DNA of 64,000 nucleotides from Sandaracinaceae bacterium (GTDB lineage: Bacteria > Myxococcota_A > Polyangia > Polyangiales > Houyiibacteriaceae), in contig JACKEJ010000008.1 in assembly GCA_020633055.1 (NCBI GenBank), forward strand, positions 62,001 to 126,000, read 5' to 3'. A program made the translations under genes and the position numbers. The first letter of the stretch is position 1; every line of letters starts with the position of its first letter. The notes under the pieces are model-generated. The model made no database searches. It worked only from the letters and a program-made list of their open reading frames with translations, and was not told the origin of the DNA. Positions 35,540 through 44,918 of the stretch are shown piece by piece.

Positions 35540-37116
35540 GCCTCATGACCTGCACCCCCACCGCGCGCGGCCGTTCGCTCCGCGTGCTGCTCTGCCTCAC
35601 CGTGCTCCTGTCGCTCGCCTTCGGCGCGTGCAGCCGCGAGCAGGCGCCCCCGCCCGAGTACCCGCCGCTCGACAGCGTCGAGGGCGAGGAGACCCCGCTG
35701 GCCGAGACCGAGCCGGAACCCGAGCCGGAGCCCGAGACCCCACGCGAGCCGCCGCCCGAGAGCGGCACACCGCGTGACATCGCGTTCCCCGCCATCACGC
35801 GCTCGACGCTCACCAACGGCCTCGAGCTCAACACCGTCACCAACACGCAGCTGCCGGTGGTGTACCTGCAGCTCGTGGTGCGCAGCGGTCGCGAGACCGA
35901 CCCGGCCAGCCTCCCGGGGCTGTCGTCCATCGTGGCCGACATGCTCAAGGAGGGCACCACGCGCCACACCAGCGCCGAGCTGGCCGAGGAGATCGAGTTC
36001 CTCGGCGCGGACATGGAGGTGGCCGCCACGTCCGAGAACCTGGTGCTGACCTTCCGCGCGCTGAAAGAGCAGCTGCCGCAGGTGCTCGCGCTGATGGCGG
36101 AGATGACGCTGTCACCCGCGTTCGACGCGGAGGAGCTGGAGAAGCTGCGTCGGCGTGAGCTGGACCGCCTCGAGCTGAGCGAGCAGGACCCGCGCTACCT
36201 GGGCCGGCGCGCGTACTACCAGGCGCTCTACGGGGCGCACCCCTACGCGCGCGTGGACACCACCGCCGACGCGGTGCGAGCGATCACCCAAGAGAACCTG
36301 ATCGCATGGCACCGCACGCACGTCGTCCCCAACAACGCGTACCTGGTGGTGGTGGGTGACGTCACCGCCAGCGACGTGCGCCGGCGCGCCACGACCGCGT
36401 TCCGCACTTGGCGGCGCGGCACCGTGCCCGAGGTGAGCTACCCCGAGGCGCCCACGCGTACCGCGCGCGAGGTCATCATCGTCGACCGCCCGGGCTCACC
36501 GCAGACGCAGATCCGCGTCGGCAACCTGGCCATCACGCGCGCCGACGAGGACTGGATCCCTCTCCAGGTCGCGAACCAAGTGTTGGGCGGCGGCGCATCG
36601 TCGCGCCTGTTCATGGACCTGCGTGAGCGCCGCAGCCTGACCTACGGCGCGTACTCCTCAGTCGAGGAGCGCGAGCAGGTGGGACCGTTCACGGCGGTGG
36701 CCGCCGTGCGCACCGAGGTCACGGCCGAGGCCATGGCGGCGTTCTTCGAGCACCTGGTGGCCATCTCGAGCGTGGCCGCCGACGCCGACGAGACGCAGCT
36801 GGCGCGGCAGTTCCTCAGCAACTCCTTCCCGCTGACGATCGACACGTCGGGCAAGATCGCGAGCATGGTCGCGAGCCTGCGGAGCTTCGGGTTGCCCGAC
36901 GACTACTGGGAGAGCTTCCGTACGCGCATCGGCACGGTCACCCCGGAGCAGGCCCTCGAGGCCGCGCGCGAGCATGTGCGCCCGGAGCAGATGGTGGTGG
37001 TGCTGGTCGGCGAAGCGGCGCAGATCGCCGAGCCCATGCGCGCCTACGGCCCGGTCACCGTCACCAACACGCGCGGCGAGGTGCTGCGCCGCTTGCCCGC
37101 CCGCGCACGGCGGTGA
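35536..37116 (+). CDS. M16 family metallopeptidase, non-catalytic subunit (lipoprotein)
   Basis: A 526-residue lipoprotein (signal LLSLAFGAC, Cys about residue 32), followed by a Glu/Pro repeat linker (EPEPEPEPE). Two M16 domains follow. The first lacks the zinc motif: LPGLSSIVADMLKEGT stands where HxxEH would be, so it is not a zinc peptidase. The second keeps the Arg/Tyr pair (SSRLFMDLRERRSLTYGAY) that binds substrate C-termini in M16B enzymes. This is the expected partner of the upstream subunit, as in characterised bacterial M16B heterodimers. GTG at 35536 overlaps the upstream stop (GTGA). Confidence 0.9.
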   Translation: MSLMTCTPTARGRSLRVLLCLTVLLSLAFGACSREQAPPPEYPPLDSVEGEETPLAETEPEPEPEPETPREPPPESGTPRDIAFPAITRSTLTNGLELNTVTNTQLPVVYLQLVVRSGRETDPASLPGLSSIVADMLKEGTTRHTSAELAEEIEFLGADMEVAATSENLVLTFRALKEQLPQVLALMAEMTLSPAFDAEELEKLRRRELDRLELSEQDPRYLGRRAYYQALYGAHPYARVDTTADAVRAITQENLIAWHRTHVVPNNAYLVVVGDVTASDVRRRATTAFRTWRRGTVPEVSYPEAPTRTAREVIIVDRPGSPQTQIRVGNLAITRADEDWIPLQVANQVLGGGASSRLFMDLRERRSLTYGAYSSVEEREQVGPFTAVAAVRTEVTAEAMAAFFEHLVAISSVAADADETQLARQFLSNSFPLTIDTSGKIASMVASLRSFGLPDDYWESFRTRIGTVTPEQALEAAREHVRPEQMVVVLVGEAAQIAEPMRAYGPVTVTNTRGEVLRRLPARARR

Positions 37117-37133
37117 CCCGCACGTAGTCCACG

Positions 37134-38024
37134 ATGGACCTGGACGAGACACGCACCCTGCTGGCGCTCGCGGAGGAGGGTAGTGTCTCACGCGCCGCGG
37201 AGCGCATGGGTGTGTCGCGCGCCACGGTGCGGCGTCGCCTCGCCGCGCTCGAGGAGCGGGTGGGTGTGTCCCTCGCGCGCAGTACCGACGCGGGCGTCGA
37301 GCTGACGGCGGCGGGTGCGCTGTACGTGCGCCACGCCGCGGGGCCCGTGCGCGAGCTGGACGCCATCCAGCGCTTGGCCGAGGGCGCGGGGCAGGAGCCC
37401 ACGGGGTGCCTCGACGTCGCCATGCCCGTGGGGGCGTCGCGGCGGCTCGGGTCCATGTTCGTGCGCCGCCTGCTGGACGTGTGGCCCGAGCTACGCGTGC
37501 GCCTGCGCGCCACCACGGACCCCGTGAGCCATCTGCATCATGGGGCGGACGCGGCGCTGACGCTGACGCTCCCCGCGGCGGGCGAGCTGGTGGTGCAGAG
37601 CATCGGCCGCAGCGCCACCCAGCTGTACGCCAGCGCGGACTACGTGGCGCGCGCGGGGAAGCCGCGCAGCCTGGCCGAGCTCGCGCAGCACACGCTGCTG
37701 CACACCATCCTCGACGGACACGACCCGCGGGCGGTGGGTGAGCACGACGAGGTGTCGTGGCCGCTGCGCGAAGGGGGCGACGTGCGCGTGACCCCACGCG
37801 TCCTGTCGACCGACAACGAGTTCATCCACAGCTGCGTCGCGGACGGCATGGGCATCGCCATCTTGCCCACGTTCGCCTCCGAGGGCCTGGTCCCGGTGCT
37901 GCCTCGCCTCGTGGGCAGCTCCTCCACGGTGTGGGCGGTGACCACCCGCGCAGGGACGCACCTGCCCCGCGTGCGCGCCGGGCTCGAGGTGGCGGCGCAG
38001 CTCTTCAGCGACGAGATGCGCTGA
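37134..38024 (+). CDS. LysR-family transcriptional regulator
   Basis: A 296-residue LysR-type protein. The helix-turn-helix lies at about residues 7-60 (LLALAEEGSVSRAAERMGV, SRATVRRRLAALEERVGV), followed by the effector domain with the GMGIAILPTF element near its end. It starts 17 bases after the M16 operon on the same strand and has no divergent partner, so its target cannot be inferred from position. It is more like the CbbR/LysR-AaeR branch with a Val-Arg-Arg-Arg recognition helix than the other two LysR genes in the window. Confidence 0.88.
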   Translation: MDLDETRTLLALAEEGSVSRAAERMGVSRATVRRRLAALEERVGVSLARSTDAGVELTAAGALYVRHAAGPVRELDAIQRLAEGAGQEPTGCLDVAMPVGASRRLGSMFVRRLLDVWPELRVRLRATTDPVSHLHHGADAALTLTLPAAGELVVQSIGRSATQLYASADYVARAGKPRSLAELAQHTLLHTILDGHDPRAVGEHDEVSWPLREGGDVRVTPRVLSTDNEFIHSCVADGMGIAILPTFASEGLVPVLPRLVGSSSTVWAVTTRAGTHLPRVRAGLEVAAQLFSDEMR

Positions 38025-38046
38025 CGCGCGCCCATCTCCCCGGGCG

Positions 38047-40050
38047 CTACTCGGGCGCGGGGGACAGAAAGGTCAGTGTGAGCCGCATGGCTGTCGCGTG
38101 CTCTGGAGGAGCCCCGACGAACGGCGTAGCGCGCAGCGCGTCGGCCGCGCAGGACGCCACGGGGCCCATCCCTGGGGCGGCGGTCTCGTCGGGGCGCGCA
38201 AAGACGATGGCCGCGCGGCCGTCTGCGCCAAGCACCAAGCGCACGTTGACGTTGCCCGCAGCGTCCGGCGCCAAGACGCGACCGGCTCGGGTGCACGCCA
38301 CGAGAGCATCGTGCAGATCGCCGCGCAGCCAGCGGTTGACGTCCCGCTCTTCGACGCCCGGCGCGTACCGCACGAGCGCGTGGACGCGCGGTGCGTCCAC
38401 CGCCGGGTCCGCGGGCGTTGGCACCGGGGGCAGCGGAGAGCGCATGGGGATTGCAGGCAACTGGTCGGGCGCTGGGACGAGTCGGAGCGCGAGCGGCGTG
38501 AGCTGGGTCTCGACGGCGCTCAGCGCTTGCATGAGCGAGAGCGGCGTGGCGTCGGCCCCGAGGGCGAGCACCACCGTGGGCACGGGGCGCTCGAGCGCCC
38601 GATAGGCGGCGACCGTGGCTTCGTCGCTCAGCGAAAGCGTGAAGCCTTCGGCGTGCTCGAGCGCCTCCAGCGCAACGCCGACGGTTCCGCGGAGGAAGGA
38701 CATGCCCGCGGCCTCGCAGCGCGTCACCCCGGCGATGCGCGCCGCGTAGGCCGGCGCAGACACGAGCGCCCGCACGACCGCATCGTCACGAAGCTGCGCG
38801 AGCGCACTGGGCGAGACGACCGGCCCGACCAGCTCGATGGTGGCGAAGCCTGCGTCGACGGCGGCCCGGAGGAGCTCGCGCAGCGCCTGCGACGAGACCC
38901 TTCGATCGACGGCGACGCTCAGAGGGTCCGGTGCATCGGCTGGCTCGCAGCCCGGCCATGGCTCGGGCGCGTACAGCACACCCCTGATGCCCATCGCGGA
39001 GGGGGACTCCTCCCGCGCCGCGTCATCCGCCGCCTGCTCTGGCGGCGACTCGCCGAAGAGGGCGAGCTCGGCTTCGTACGCGGCCGTCCGCAGCGCGCGC
39101 TCCTCGGCCAACCGCGCCCGCACGAGCCCGAGAGCCTCCACGAGAGCCCCGTGCTCCATCGGCAGCGCGTTGCCGCCGGGGAAGGTGCGCGCGCCGTCGA
39201 CACCGAGGACGACGGTCACCGCGCCGTCTGGGTAGGAGGTGTTCCGGTCCTCGCCCAGCTCGGTCTCCACGATGGGCTGAAACTCGGCGTCGCGAGACCA
39301 CGGCTGTGCGAGCACATCCACGACACGCGCCCGCGCCCACGCGATCAGCGCGAGGTCCCCGTGCAGCGCCACCCCCAGCAGCGCGAGGACAGCCGCCGCC
39401 TCTCGGGCGCGCACCGCGCTGTTCGGGCGAAATCGTAGGTGCACTACAGCGGCCACGAGCGCCAGCGCCATGGCCGTGACACGGATGTTGGTGGCGGTCT
39501 GCCACGTGTCCGCAGCCGCCGTGAGGAGCGTGACGTAGTCCTCGCGAGCGTGCTGCGGCAGCTCGTAGAACGTCACGGCGTGCACGTAGTCGTGGAACGA
39601 CGCGGCGAGCGCTGCGCCCGCGAGGGTCACGGTCACCCATGGCGACGTTCCACCGTGGGCGCTGGCCTCGCGGGCCTCATGGGTGGCCCGGGACCTCAGC
39701 GCGACCAGGAGCAGCGCCAACACCGTCCACAGCGCGCCGCTCAGCCCCAGCCCGAGCCAGCAGCGCGCATGCACCAGCGAGAGGAGACGGGCGCCGATCG
39801 GCGCCAACGACGAGACGTCGACGTCGAAGAGGAAGCCCCCCTGGTCCCGGTGGATGGCGCGGGTGTCCCGCCAGGCCAGGCCCAGCGCCACGAGCAACGG
39901 CAGCGCGGCGACCACGAGCCAGAGCGGCGCGAGCCCCGCACGGCCACGCCAGCCACGCACGCCCCCGACGGCGAGAGTCCCCAGCGCAACCATCGCAGCG
40001 CCGAGGACGTAGCGCGTTCCGTCGTCCGGGAGATCGAGGAGGTCCCACAT
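38047..40050 (-). CDS. Membrane protein with AgmX/PglI-like C-terminal domain
   Basis: A 667-residue protein with five or six N-terminal membrane helices (for example LAPLWLVVAALPLLVALGLAW and GLSGALWTVLALLLVAL), a long Ala/Glu-rich periplasmic region, and a C-terminal domain (about the last 110 residues) of the type WLRGDLHDALVACTRAG ... GNVNVRLVLGADGRAAIV. That pattern resembles the AgmX/PglI C-terminal, TonB-like domain of myxobacterial envelope and gliding proteins. Two internal units beginning VVSPSALAQLRDDAVV and PLSLMQALSAVETQL may be ExbD-like. ATG at 40050 is used; TTG at 40086 is possible. Likely co-transcribed behind the WD40 gene. Confidence 0.6.
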   Translation of the reverse strand: MWDLLDLPDDGTRYVLGAAMVALGTLAVGGVRGWRGRAGLAPLWLVVAALPLLVALGLAWRDTRAIHRDQGGFLFDVDVSSLAPIGARLLSLVHARCWLGLGLSGALWTVLALLLVALRSRATHEAREASAHGGTSPWVTVTLAGAALAASFHDYVHAVTFYELPQHAREDYVTLLTAAADTWQTATNIRVTAMALALVAAVVHLRFRPNSAVRAREAAAVLALLGVALHGDLALIAWARARVVDVLAQPWSRDAEFQPIVETELGEDRNTSYPDGAVTVVLGVDGARTFPGGNALPMEHGALVEALGLVRARLAEERALRTAAYEAELALFGESPPEQAADDAAREESPSAMGIRGVLYAPEPWPGCEPADAPDPLSVAVDRRVSSQALRELLRAAVDAGFATIELVGPVVSPSALAQLRDDAVVRALVSAPAYAARIAGVTRCEAAGMSFLRGTVGVALEALEHAEGFTLSLSDEATVAAYRALERPVPTVVLALGADATPLSLMQALSAVETQLTPLALRLVPAPDQLPAIPMRSPLPPVPTPADPAVDAPRVHALVRYAPGVEERDVNRWLRGDLHDALVACTRAGRVLAPDAAGNVNVRLVLGADGRAAIVFARPDETAAPGMGPVASCAADALRATPFVGAPPEHATAMRLTLTFLSPAPE

Positions 40051-40119
40051 GGAGGGAAGCACACGGGAAAGCGCGGCATACGTCAACCGACCCGCGCGTG
40101 CGTCGGCGCCGCCGGCGAT

Positions 40120-40995
40120 TCACCCGGCGACGTGAGACCCACAGTAGAGCGCACCCGAGGCACCCCCGAGCACGAGCCCCGACGGCTCCAGGAACACCGC
40201 GCAGCGCGGGTCGGGCACGACGGCCTCGAGGACGTCCTGCCGCTGGCCATCCTCGACGAGGGCCACGCTGCCCCAGAGCAGGAAGAGCGCGCGCCGGCCG
40301 TCGGCGGAGAACGCGAACATGTCCGCGGCTTCGTAGCGATCCCGGAGTGGCTCTCCCGTGCGGGCGTCGAAAGCCTGACTCCAGCGAAAGGGCGGCGACG
40401 GAGAGTTCGACACCTCCGCGTACGACACCACGACCTGGCTCGAACACACACCGAACGCCATCAGGTCGTCCCGGTCTTGCGAGGCGAAGACGCGACGCGC
40501 CTGCGTCTCGAGGTCGAGGGCGACGAGGTCTGGGCCTTCGGCGAAGTAGAGGACCCCTCGCGCCGCAGCGAGCACGGCAGTGCGGCCGGAGAAGCCGCGG
40601 ATGGATTCGAGGCACACGCCCGTGTCGACGTCCCAGCGGCGTATGGTGCCGTCGCGGCTGGCCGAGAGGAGCGCATCGCCCCACCACGACACGAACGTCA
40701 CCGGCGCGCTGTGTCCCTCGAGGCGACGGATGTGCTCCCCGCCCTCGACCCCCCACACGGACACGCTGCCGGCCCCGTGTGCCGTCGCGATGTGGGTGGC
40801 GCTGAGGGCGCCCGTGTCGACGGGTTCGTCGTGCGCAAGCTGGACCCGGGGCGCGAGCGACGCGTCACGACCCGCGACATCGTAGACGCACGCCGTACCG
40901 TCCATGCTCGTGGACAGCAGGCGCGCGCCGTGAACGTGCAGTGAGGTGACCGGCCGCGTGTGAGCGTGCAGCGTGCGGAAGGTGTAGCGAGACAT
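40120..40995 (-). CDS. WD40 repeat protein
   Basis: A 291-residue protein made of WD40 blades without signal peptide. Blade ends are visible as GTACVYD, GSVSVWG, GTIRRWD and GVLYFAE, with the GH or HT residues 20-30 positions before each (for example GHSAPVTFVSWWGDALLSAS). About six to seven blades fit one small propeller, so it is a scaffold or sensor rather than an enzyme. It precedes the AgmX-like membrane protein gene by 69 bases on the same strand. Confidence 0.85.
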   Translation of the reverse strand: MSRYTFRTLHAHTRPVTSLHVHGARLLSTSMDGTACVYDVAGRDASLAPRVQLAHDEPVDTGALSATHIATAHGAGSVSVWGVEGGEHIRRLEGHSAPVTFVSWWGDALLSASRDGTIRRWDVDTGVCLESIRGFSGRTAVLAAARGVLYFAEGPDLVALDLETQARRVFASQDRDDLMAFGVCSSQVVVSYAEVSNSPSPPFRWSQAFDARTGEPLRDRYEAADMFAFSADGRRALFLLWGSVALVEDGQRQDVLEAVVPDPRCAVFLEPSGLVLGGASGALYCGSHVAG

Positions 40996-41076
40996 GGGCG
41001 CCAGGTGCCTCAGCCTGCCACAAGATGCGCGCCGGACGGCGATCGCAGCGCCACGCTCGTTCGCGCTCGCGAACGG

Positions 41077-41673
41077 CTAGGGCGAGACGCGCGTCTCGAT
41101 GCCGAAGCCCAGCATGAGCCGGTTGTTCGCGACCCCTTGCATGGGTCCGTCGAACACATGCTCGAGCTCGGTGTCGATACGCACGTTGATGTTGGTCGAC
41201 ACGGGCAACAGCAAGCGTAGGGACGCGAAGCCACCGGTGTAGCGGTCGTCCTCGCCGCTCTCGCGTCGATCGTCGTGGTAGCGCACGCCAGCGCCGAGCT
41301 GGAGCGCAGCGTTCTGGGCCTGGAACAGGTGAACGCGCACGGCGCCGCCCACGTGGGGGCCTGTCGCGTTGATGTGGTCGCCGTTGATGGTGGTGGTCCC
41401 GCCGAGGATCTCGACCGCCAGCATGCGGTAGAAGAAGCCTACGGACGCCTCGAGCTGATAGCCGAACGAGCCACCGCCCAGGTTGAGGTTGGAGCCGAGC
41501 CCGACGCCGACGTACAGGCCGATGTCGGGGGTGCGCGCAGGAGCCGGGGCGTCCGTCGTGACGAGCTCCGGGGCAGGGGTGGAAGGGGCGCCCACGTCCT
41601 GCGCCGCGACGTCGAGGGGCATCAGCGCGAGCATGAGGACGGGGGCGGAGAGGATCGGGGTGAAGGTTCGCAT
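41077..41673 (-). CDS. Outer-membrane beta-barrel protein
   Basis: A 198-residue protein with a Sec signal (SAPVLMLALMPLDVAAQ), a Pro/Thr-rich linker, and then alternating amphipathic strands (IGLYVGVGLGSNLNLGGG, GGAVRVHLFQAQNAALQLG, NVRIDTELEHVFDG) ending in Phe-Gly-Ile-Glu-Thr-Arg-Val-Ser-Pro. This is an eight-stranded barrel of the OmpW/OmpA-like size. No transported substrate can be inferred. ATG at 41673; it diverges from the catabolic locus across a 304-base region. Confidence 0.7.
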   Translation of the reverse strand: MRTFTPILSAPVLMLALMPLDVAAQDVGAPSTPAPELVTTDAPAPARTPDIGLYVGVGLGSNLNLGGGSFGYQLEASVGFFYRMLAVEILGGTTTINGDHINATGPHVGGAVRVHLFQAQNAALQLGAGVRYHDDRRESGEDDRYTGGFASLRLLLPVSTNINVRIDTELEHVFDGPMQGVANNRLMLGFGIETRVSP

Positions 41674-41977
41674 GCCCGGACAGTGGGTCTGCCCCTCCCG
41701 GCGCGAAACGAACCGAGACATGCCAGCACGTGGAACGTTTTCGGCCACTACCGGTCTGCGAGAGCGCGCCCGCGATGAACGCATTATCGAGCCCGGGCCG
41801 CGCAGGCCCGTAGAATCATGGGGCGCGGGCCGCTCGGCCGGCGGAGCGCGTTCGCCGCTGCGCCTATCATAAGCGGGGCGAATGACCCCATGCCGAGTTT
41901 CCATTTCGTAGCGCGGGAGGGCCTCTGTACACCGGGAGGGACCGGACGACGCGCTCGTTCGGCAGAAGGACGCGCCC
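41674..41977. other. 304-base divergent intergenic region
   Basis: This gap separates the barrel gene from the first amidohydrolase. It holds a perfect 6-bp hairpin (CGGGCC-N5-GGCCCG, 41794-41810) and an A/T-richer TATCATAAG near 41864, which is a plausible -10 region for the rightward operon; AGAAGGA directly precedes the ATG at 41978. No coding sequence is supported here. Confidence 0.4.
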
Positions 41978-43111
41978 ATGACGACCCCTTTCGACTACGG
42001 CTTCTTCTCGGCCGACTCCCACGTGACCGAGCCCCCCGACTGCTACGCGCGCTACATCGAGCCGGCCTACCGGGAACGCGCGCCGCACATCGTGCGGGAC
42101 GCCAAGCGCGGCGACCTGTACGTGATCCCGGGGCTGGACAAGATGTCGGTCCCGATGGGCCTCGTGGCCGCCGCCGGCGAGGAGTCCGGCAAGATGAGCT
42201 TCAGCGGGCGCAACTTCGAAGACTGGCACCGCTCTGGCTGGGACCCAGCGCACCGACAGAAGGATCAGGCGCGCGATGGGATCGCGGGAGAGCTGCTGTT
42301 CGCCTCGGTGGGCATGCCCCTCGCCGGGCACCCCGACCTCGACTACCGGCGCGCGTGCATGACGGCCTACAACCGCTGGCTGCAGGAGTACTGCGCCCAT
42401 GACCCGGCCCGGCTGTTCGGCGCGGCGCAGGCCGCCATCAAGAACGCGTGCGAAGGGGTCGCCGAGCTCGAGCTCATCAAGGAGCAGGGCTTCCCTGCGG
42501 TGATGATGTCGGGCATGCCCGGCGAGGCGGACTACGACGACCCGCAGTACGACCGCCTGTGGGCCGCGGCCGTGGAGCTGGGCTTGCCGCTGTGCTTCCA
42601 CATCCTCACCAACCAGAGCTACGGCGGGCACCGTGGGCCCAAGATCAACGCGCTGCTGAACGTCATCCGCAGCGTGCAAGACATCGTGGGGATGCTGATC
42701 TACTCGGGGGTGTTCGACCGCTTCCCCGGGCTCCGGGTCGTGTGCGTGGAGGCCGACGCGGGCTGGGTGCCGCACTACACGTACCGCATGGACCACATCT
42801 ACAACCGGCACCGCTTCTGGAACAAGGCGCCCGCGCTCGAGCGCCTGCCGTCCGAGTACTTCTTCGAGAACGTCTTCCTCACGTTCCAAGACGACTGGAC
42901 CGCGCTCAAGATGCTGGACCAGCTGAACCCGCAGCGGCTCCTGTGGGCCAACGACTTCCCGCACTCGGACTCCACCTGGCCTCTCTCGGAGGCGCTGGTG
43001 GCCGAGCACTTCGCCGCCGTGGACCCCGCGCTGGCCCGCCGCATCCTGCGCGACAACGCGACCGAGCTGTTCGGCATCACCGCACCCGAGCAAGCGCCCA
43101 CGGTGAACTGA
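41978..43111 (+). CDS. Amidohydrolase (amidohydrolase-2 family)
   Basis: A 377-residue metal-dependent hydrolase or decarboxylase of the TIM-barrel amidohydrolase-2 group. Family elements are present: FSADSHVTEP at the start (replacing HxH by DxH, normal for this branch), LPLCFHILTN with the middle His, VVCVEADAGWVPH, and the WANDFPHSDSTWP terminal Asp/His motif. Relatives include gamma-resorcylate and ACMS decarboxylases and many unassigned enzymes of steroid, terpenoid and aromatic catabolism. AGAAGGA precedes the ATG. First gene of the plus-strand arm; a paralogue with the same motifs occurs at 57523-58731 in the other arm. Confidence 0.88.
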   Translation: MTTPFDYGFFSADSHVTEPPDCYARYIEPAYRERAPHIVRDAKRGDLYVIPGLDKMSVPMGLVAAAGEESGKMSFSGRNFEDWHRSGWDPAHRQKDQARDGIAGELLFASVGMPLAGHPDLDYRRACMTAYNRWLQEYCAHDPARLFGAAQAAIKNACEGVAELELIKEQGFPAVMMSGMPGEADYDDPQYDRLWAAAVELGLPLCFHILTNQSYGGHRGPKINALLNVIRSVQDIVGMLIYSGVFDRFPGLRVVCVEADAGWVPHYTYRMDHIYNRHRFWNKAPALERLPSEYFFENVFLTFQDDWTALKMLDQLNPQRLLWANDFPHSDSTWPLSEALVAEHFAAVDPALARRILRDNATELFGITAPEQAPTVN

Positions 43112-43154
43112 ACGCGACGCGGCCGTGATGACGACGACGCACGACGGAGAACGC

Positions 43155-44918
43155 ATGGACTACGACCTGAAGCTCGTGGGCGGGACGATCATCGACGGGA
43201 GCGGCGCGCCGGGCCGGCGCGGCGACGTCGGCATCAAGGACGGCGTCGTGGTGGCGCTGGGGAGCGCGCCGGGGAAGGCCACCGAGACGCTCCACGTCAC
43301 CGGTCGCGTGGTGTGCCCGGGCTTCGTGGACATCCACACGCACTACGACGCGCAGGTGCTGTGGGACAACCGCCTGACCTGCTCTCCGTGGCACGGCGTC
43401 ACCACCGCCGTGGTGGGCAACTGCGGGTTCGGCGTGGCGCCCATGCGGCCCGAGCACCGCGACACCATCATGCGCACGCTCGAGAAGGTCGAGGGCATGT
43501 CGTACGACGCGCTCTCGGCGGGGCTCGGCGAGGACTGGCCGTTCATCACGTATCCCGAGTACCTCGACGCTCTCGAGGCGCGTGGCTGCGCGATCAACCT
43601 CGCCTCGGTCATCGGGCACTCGCCGTTGCGCCTCTACGTCATGGGCGCGGACGCGACCGAGCGCGAAGCGACGGAGGCCGAGCTGGCGGAGATGCAAGCG
43701 CTGGTGCGCGAGGCCATGGACGCCGGGGCTATCGGCTTCTCCACCTCGATGGCGCCGACGCACCACGGCGCGGGGGGCAAGCCCGTGCCGAGCCGCCTCG
43801 CCGCGTTCGACGAGGTGGACGGGCTGGTGGCGGCCATGCGCGAGAGCGGGCGCGGCGTGCTGCAGGCGGCGCAGGGCAAGCAGCTCTTCAACCGCGAGTT
43901 CGTGGACCTGGCGGAGCGCCACGGTGTGCCCATCACCTGGACGGCGCTGCTGGCGGGCATGGCGGGCCCGGGCTCGCACCGGCGCTTCCTCGACGCGGCA
44001 GCCCAGCAGGCCGAGGCGGGGCTCACCATCGTGCCGCAGGTGGCGTGCCGCCCGATCATGTTCGACTTCCATCTGGCCGAGCCCTACCCCTTCGAGATCC
44101 TGCCGTCGTTCCACGACGCCATGCGCGCAGACCGTGAAGGCAAGCTCGCCATCTACGCGGACGCCGCGTTCCGCGCGCAGTTCAAGCGCGAGTCGGCGCC
44201 CGACGCGAAGAACGTGGACGCGGGCTGGCCTGCGCGGGCGGTCATCGCGCGCTACGACGCGGACCCCTCGCTGGAGGAGCGCCCCGTTCTCGAAGTCGCG
44301 CGTGAGCGGGGCGTGGACCCGGTGGACCTGGTGCTGGACCTGTCCATCGCGAGCGGGCTCACGGCGCGCTTCCGCTTCGCGTTCCTGAACCACGACCAGC
44401 ACGAGGTGCGCGAGCTCATCACGGATCCCCACACGGTGATCACGCTGTCGGACGCGGGCGCCCACGCCGACCAGCTCTGCGACGCGTGCTACGCGACGCA
44501 CCTGCTGGGGCACTGGGTGCGCGAGCAGGGGGCGCTGACGCTGGAGCAAGCCGTGCACGCGCTCACGGCGAGGCCCGCGCAGCTGATGGGTCTGCGCGAC
44601 CGCGGGCTGCTGGCCATCGGCCGCCCGGCAGACGTGGTGGTGTTCGACCCGGTCTCCGTGGCACCCGCCCCGCTGCGCCGCGTGCGCGACCTGCCGGGAG
44701 GCGCCGAGCGCTTGGTGGCAGACGCCATCGGGGTGGACGCGGTGATCGTCAACGGGCGCGTGCTGCGTCGGCACAACATCGATCAGGTGGGTGCTGCCGA
44801 GGCGCTGCCTGGGGTGCTGCTGCGCGGCGGCTGCGGGCCCGTGCGCGCGCAAGAGCCCGTCTCGTCACGCGGACGACGCCCGGACGACTCGCCGCGGCCG
44901 GAGCTACCGCCCCGATGA
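43155..44918 (+). CDS. N-acyl-D-amino-acid deacylase-family amidohydrolase
   Basis: A 587-residue amidohydrolase of the D-aminoacylase group. The metal-binding HTH sits in CPGFVDIHTHYDAQ (His61, His63), the bridging ligand region at TTAVVGNCGFGVAP (Cys replacing the carboxylated Lys in this group), GHSPLR follows, and the C-terminal IGRPADVVVFDP closes the beta-sandwich. The SDAGAHADQLCD motif holds the catalytic Asp. Members hydrolyse N-acyl-D-amino acids or cyclic amides; the true substrate here is unknown. ATG at 43155 is preferred because GGAGA sits five bases upstream and the family N-terminus starts there; GTG 43125 and ATG 43128 are alternatives. Confidence 0.85.
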   Translation: MDYDLKLVGGTIIDGSGAPGRRGDVGIKDGVVVALGSAPGKATETLHVTGRVVCPGFVDIHTHYDAQVLWDNRLTCSPWHGVTTAVVGNCGFGVAPMRPEHRDTIMRTLEKVEGMSYDALSAGLGEDWPFITYPEYLDALEARGCAINLASVIGHSPLRLYVMGADATEREATEAELAEMQALVREAMDAGAIGFSTSMAPTHHGAGGKPVPSRLAAFDEVDGLVAAMRESGRGVLQAAQGKQLFNREFVDLAERHGVPITWTALLAGMAGPGSHRRFLDAAAQQAEAGLTIVPQVACRPIMFDFHLAEPYPFEILPSFHDAMRADREGKLAIYADAAFRAQFKRESAPDAKNVDAGWPARAVIARYDADPSLEERPVLEVARERGVDPVDLVLDLSIASGLTARFRFAFLNHDQHEVRELITDPHTVITLSDAGAHADQLCDACYATHLLGHWVREQGALTLEQAVHALTARPAQLMGLRDRGLLAIGRPADVVVFDPVSVAPAPLRRVRDLPGGAERLVADAIGVDAVIVNGRVLRRHNIDQVGAAEALPGVLLRGGCGPVRAQEPVSSRGRRPDDSPRPELPPR

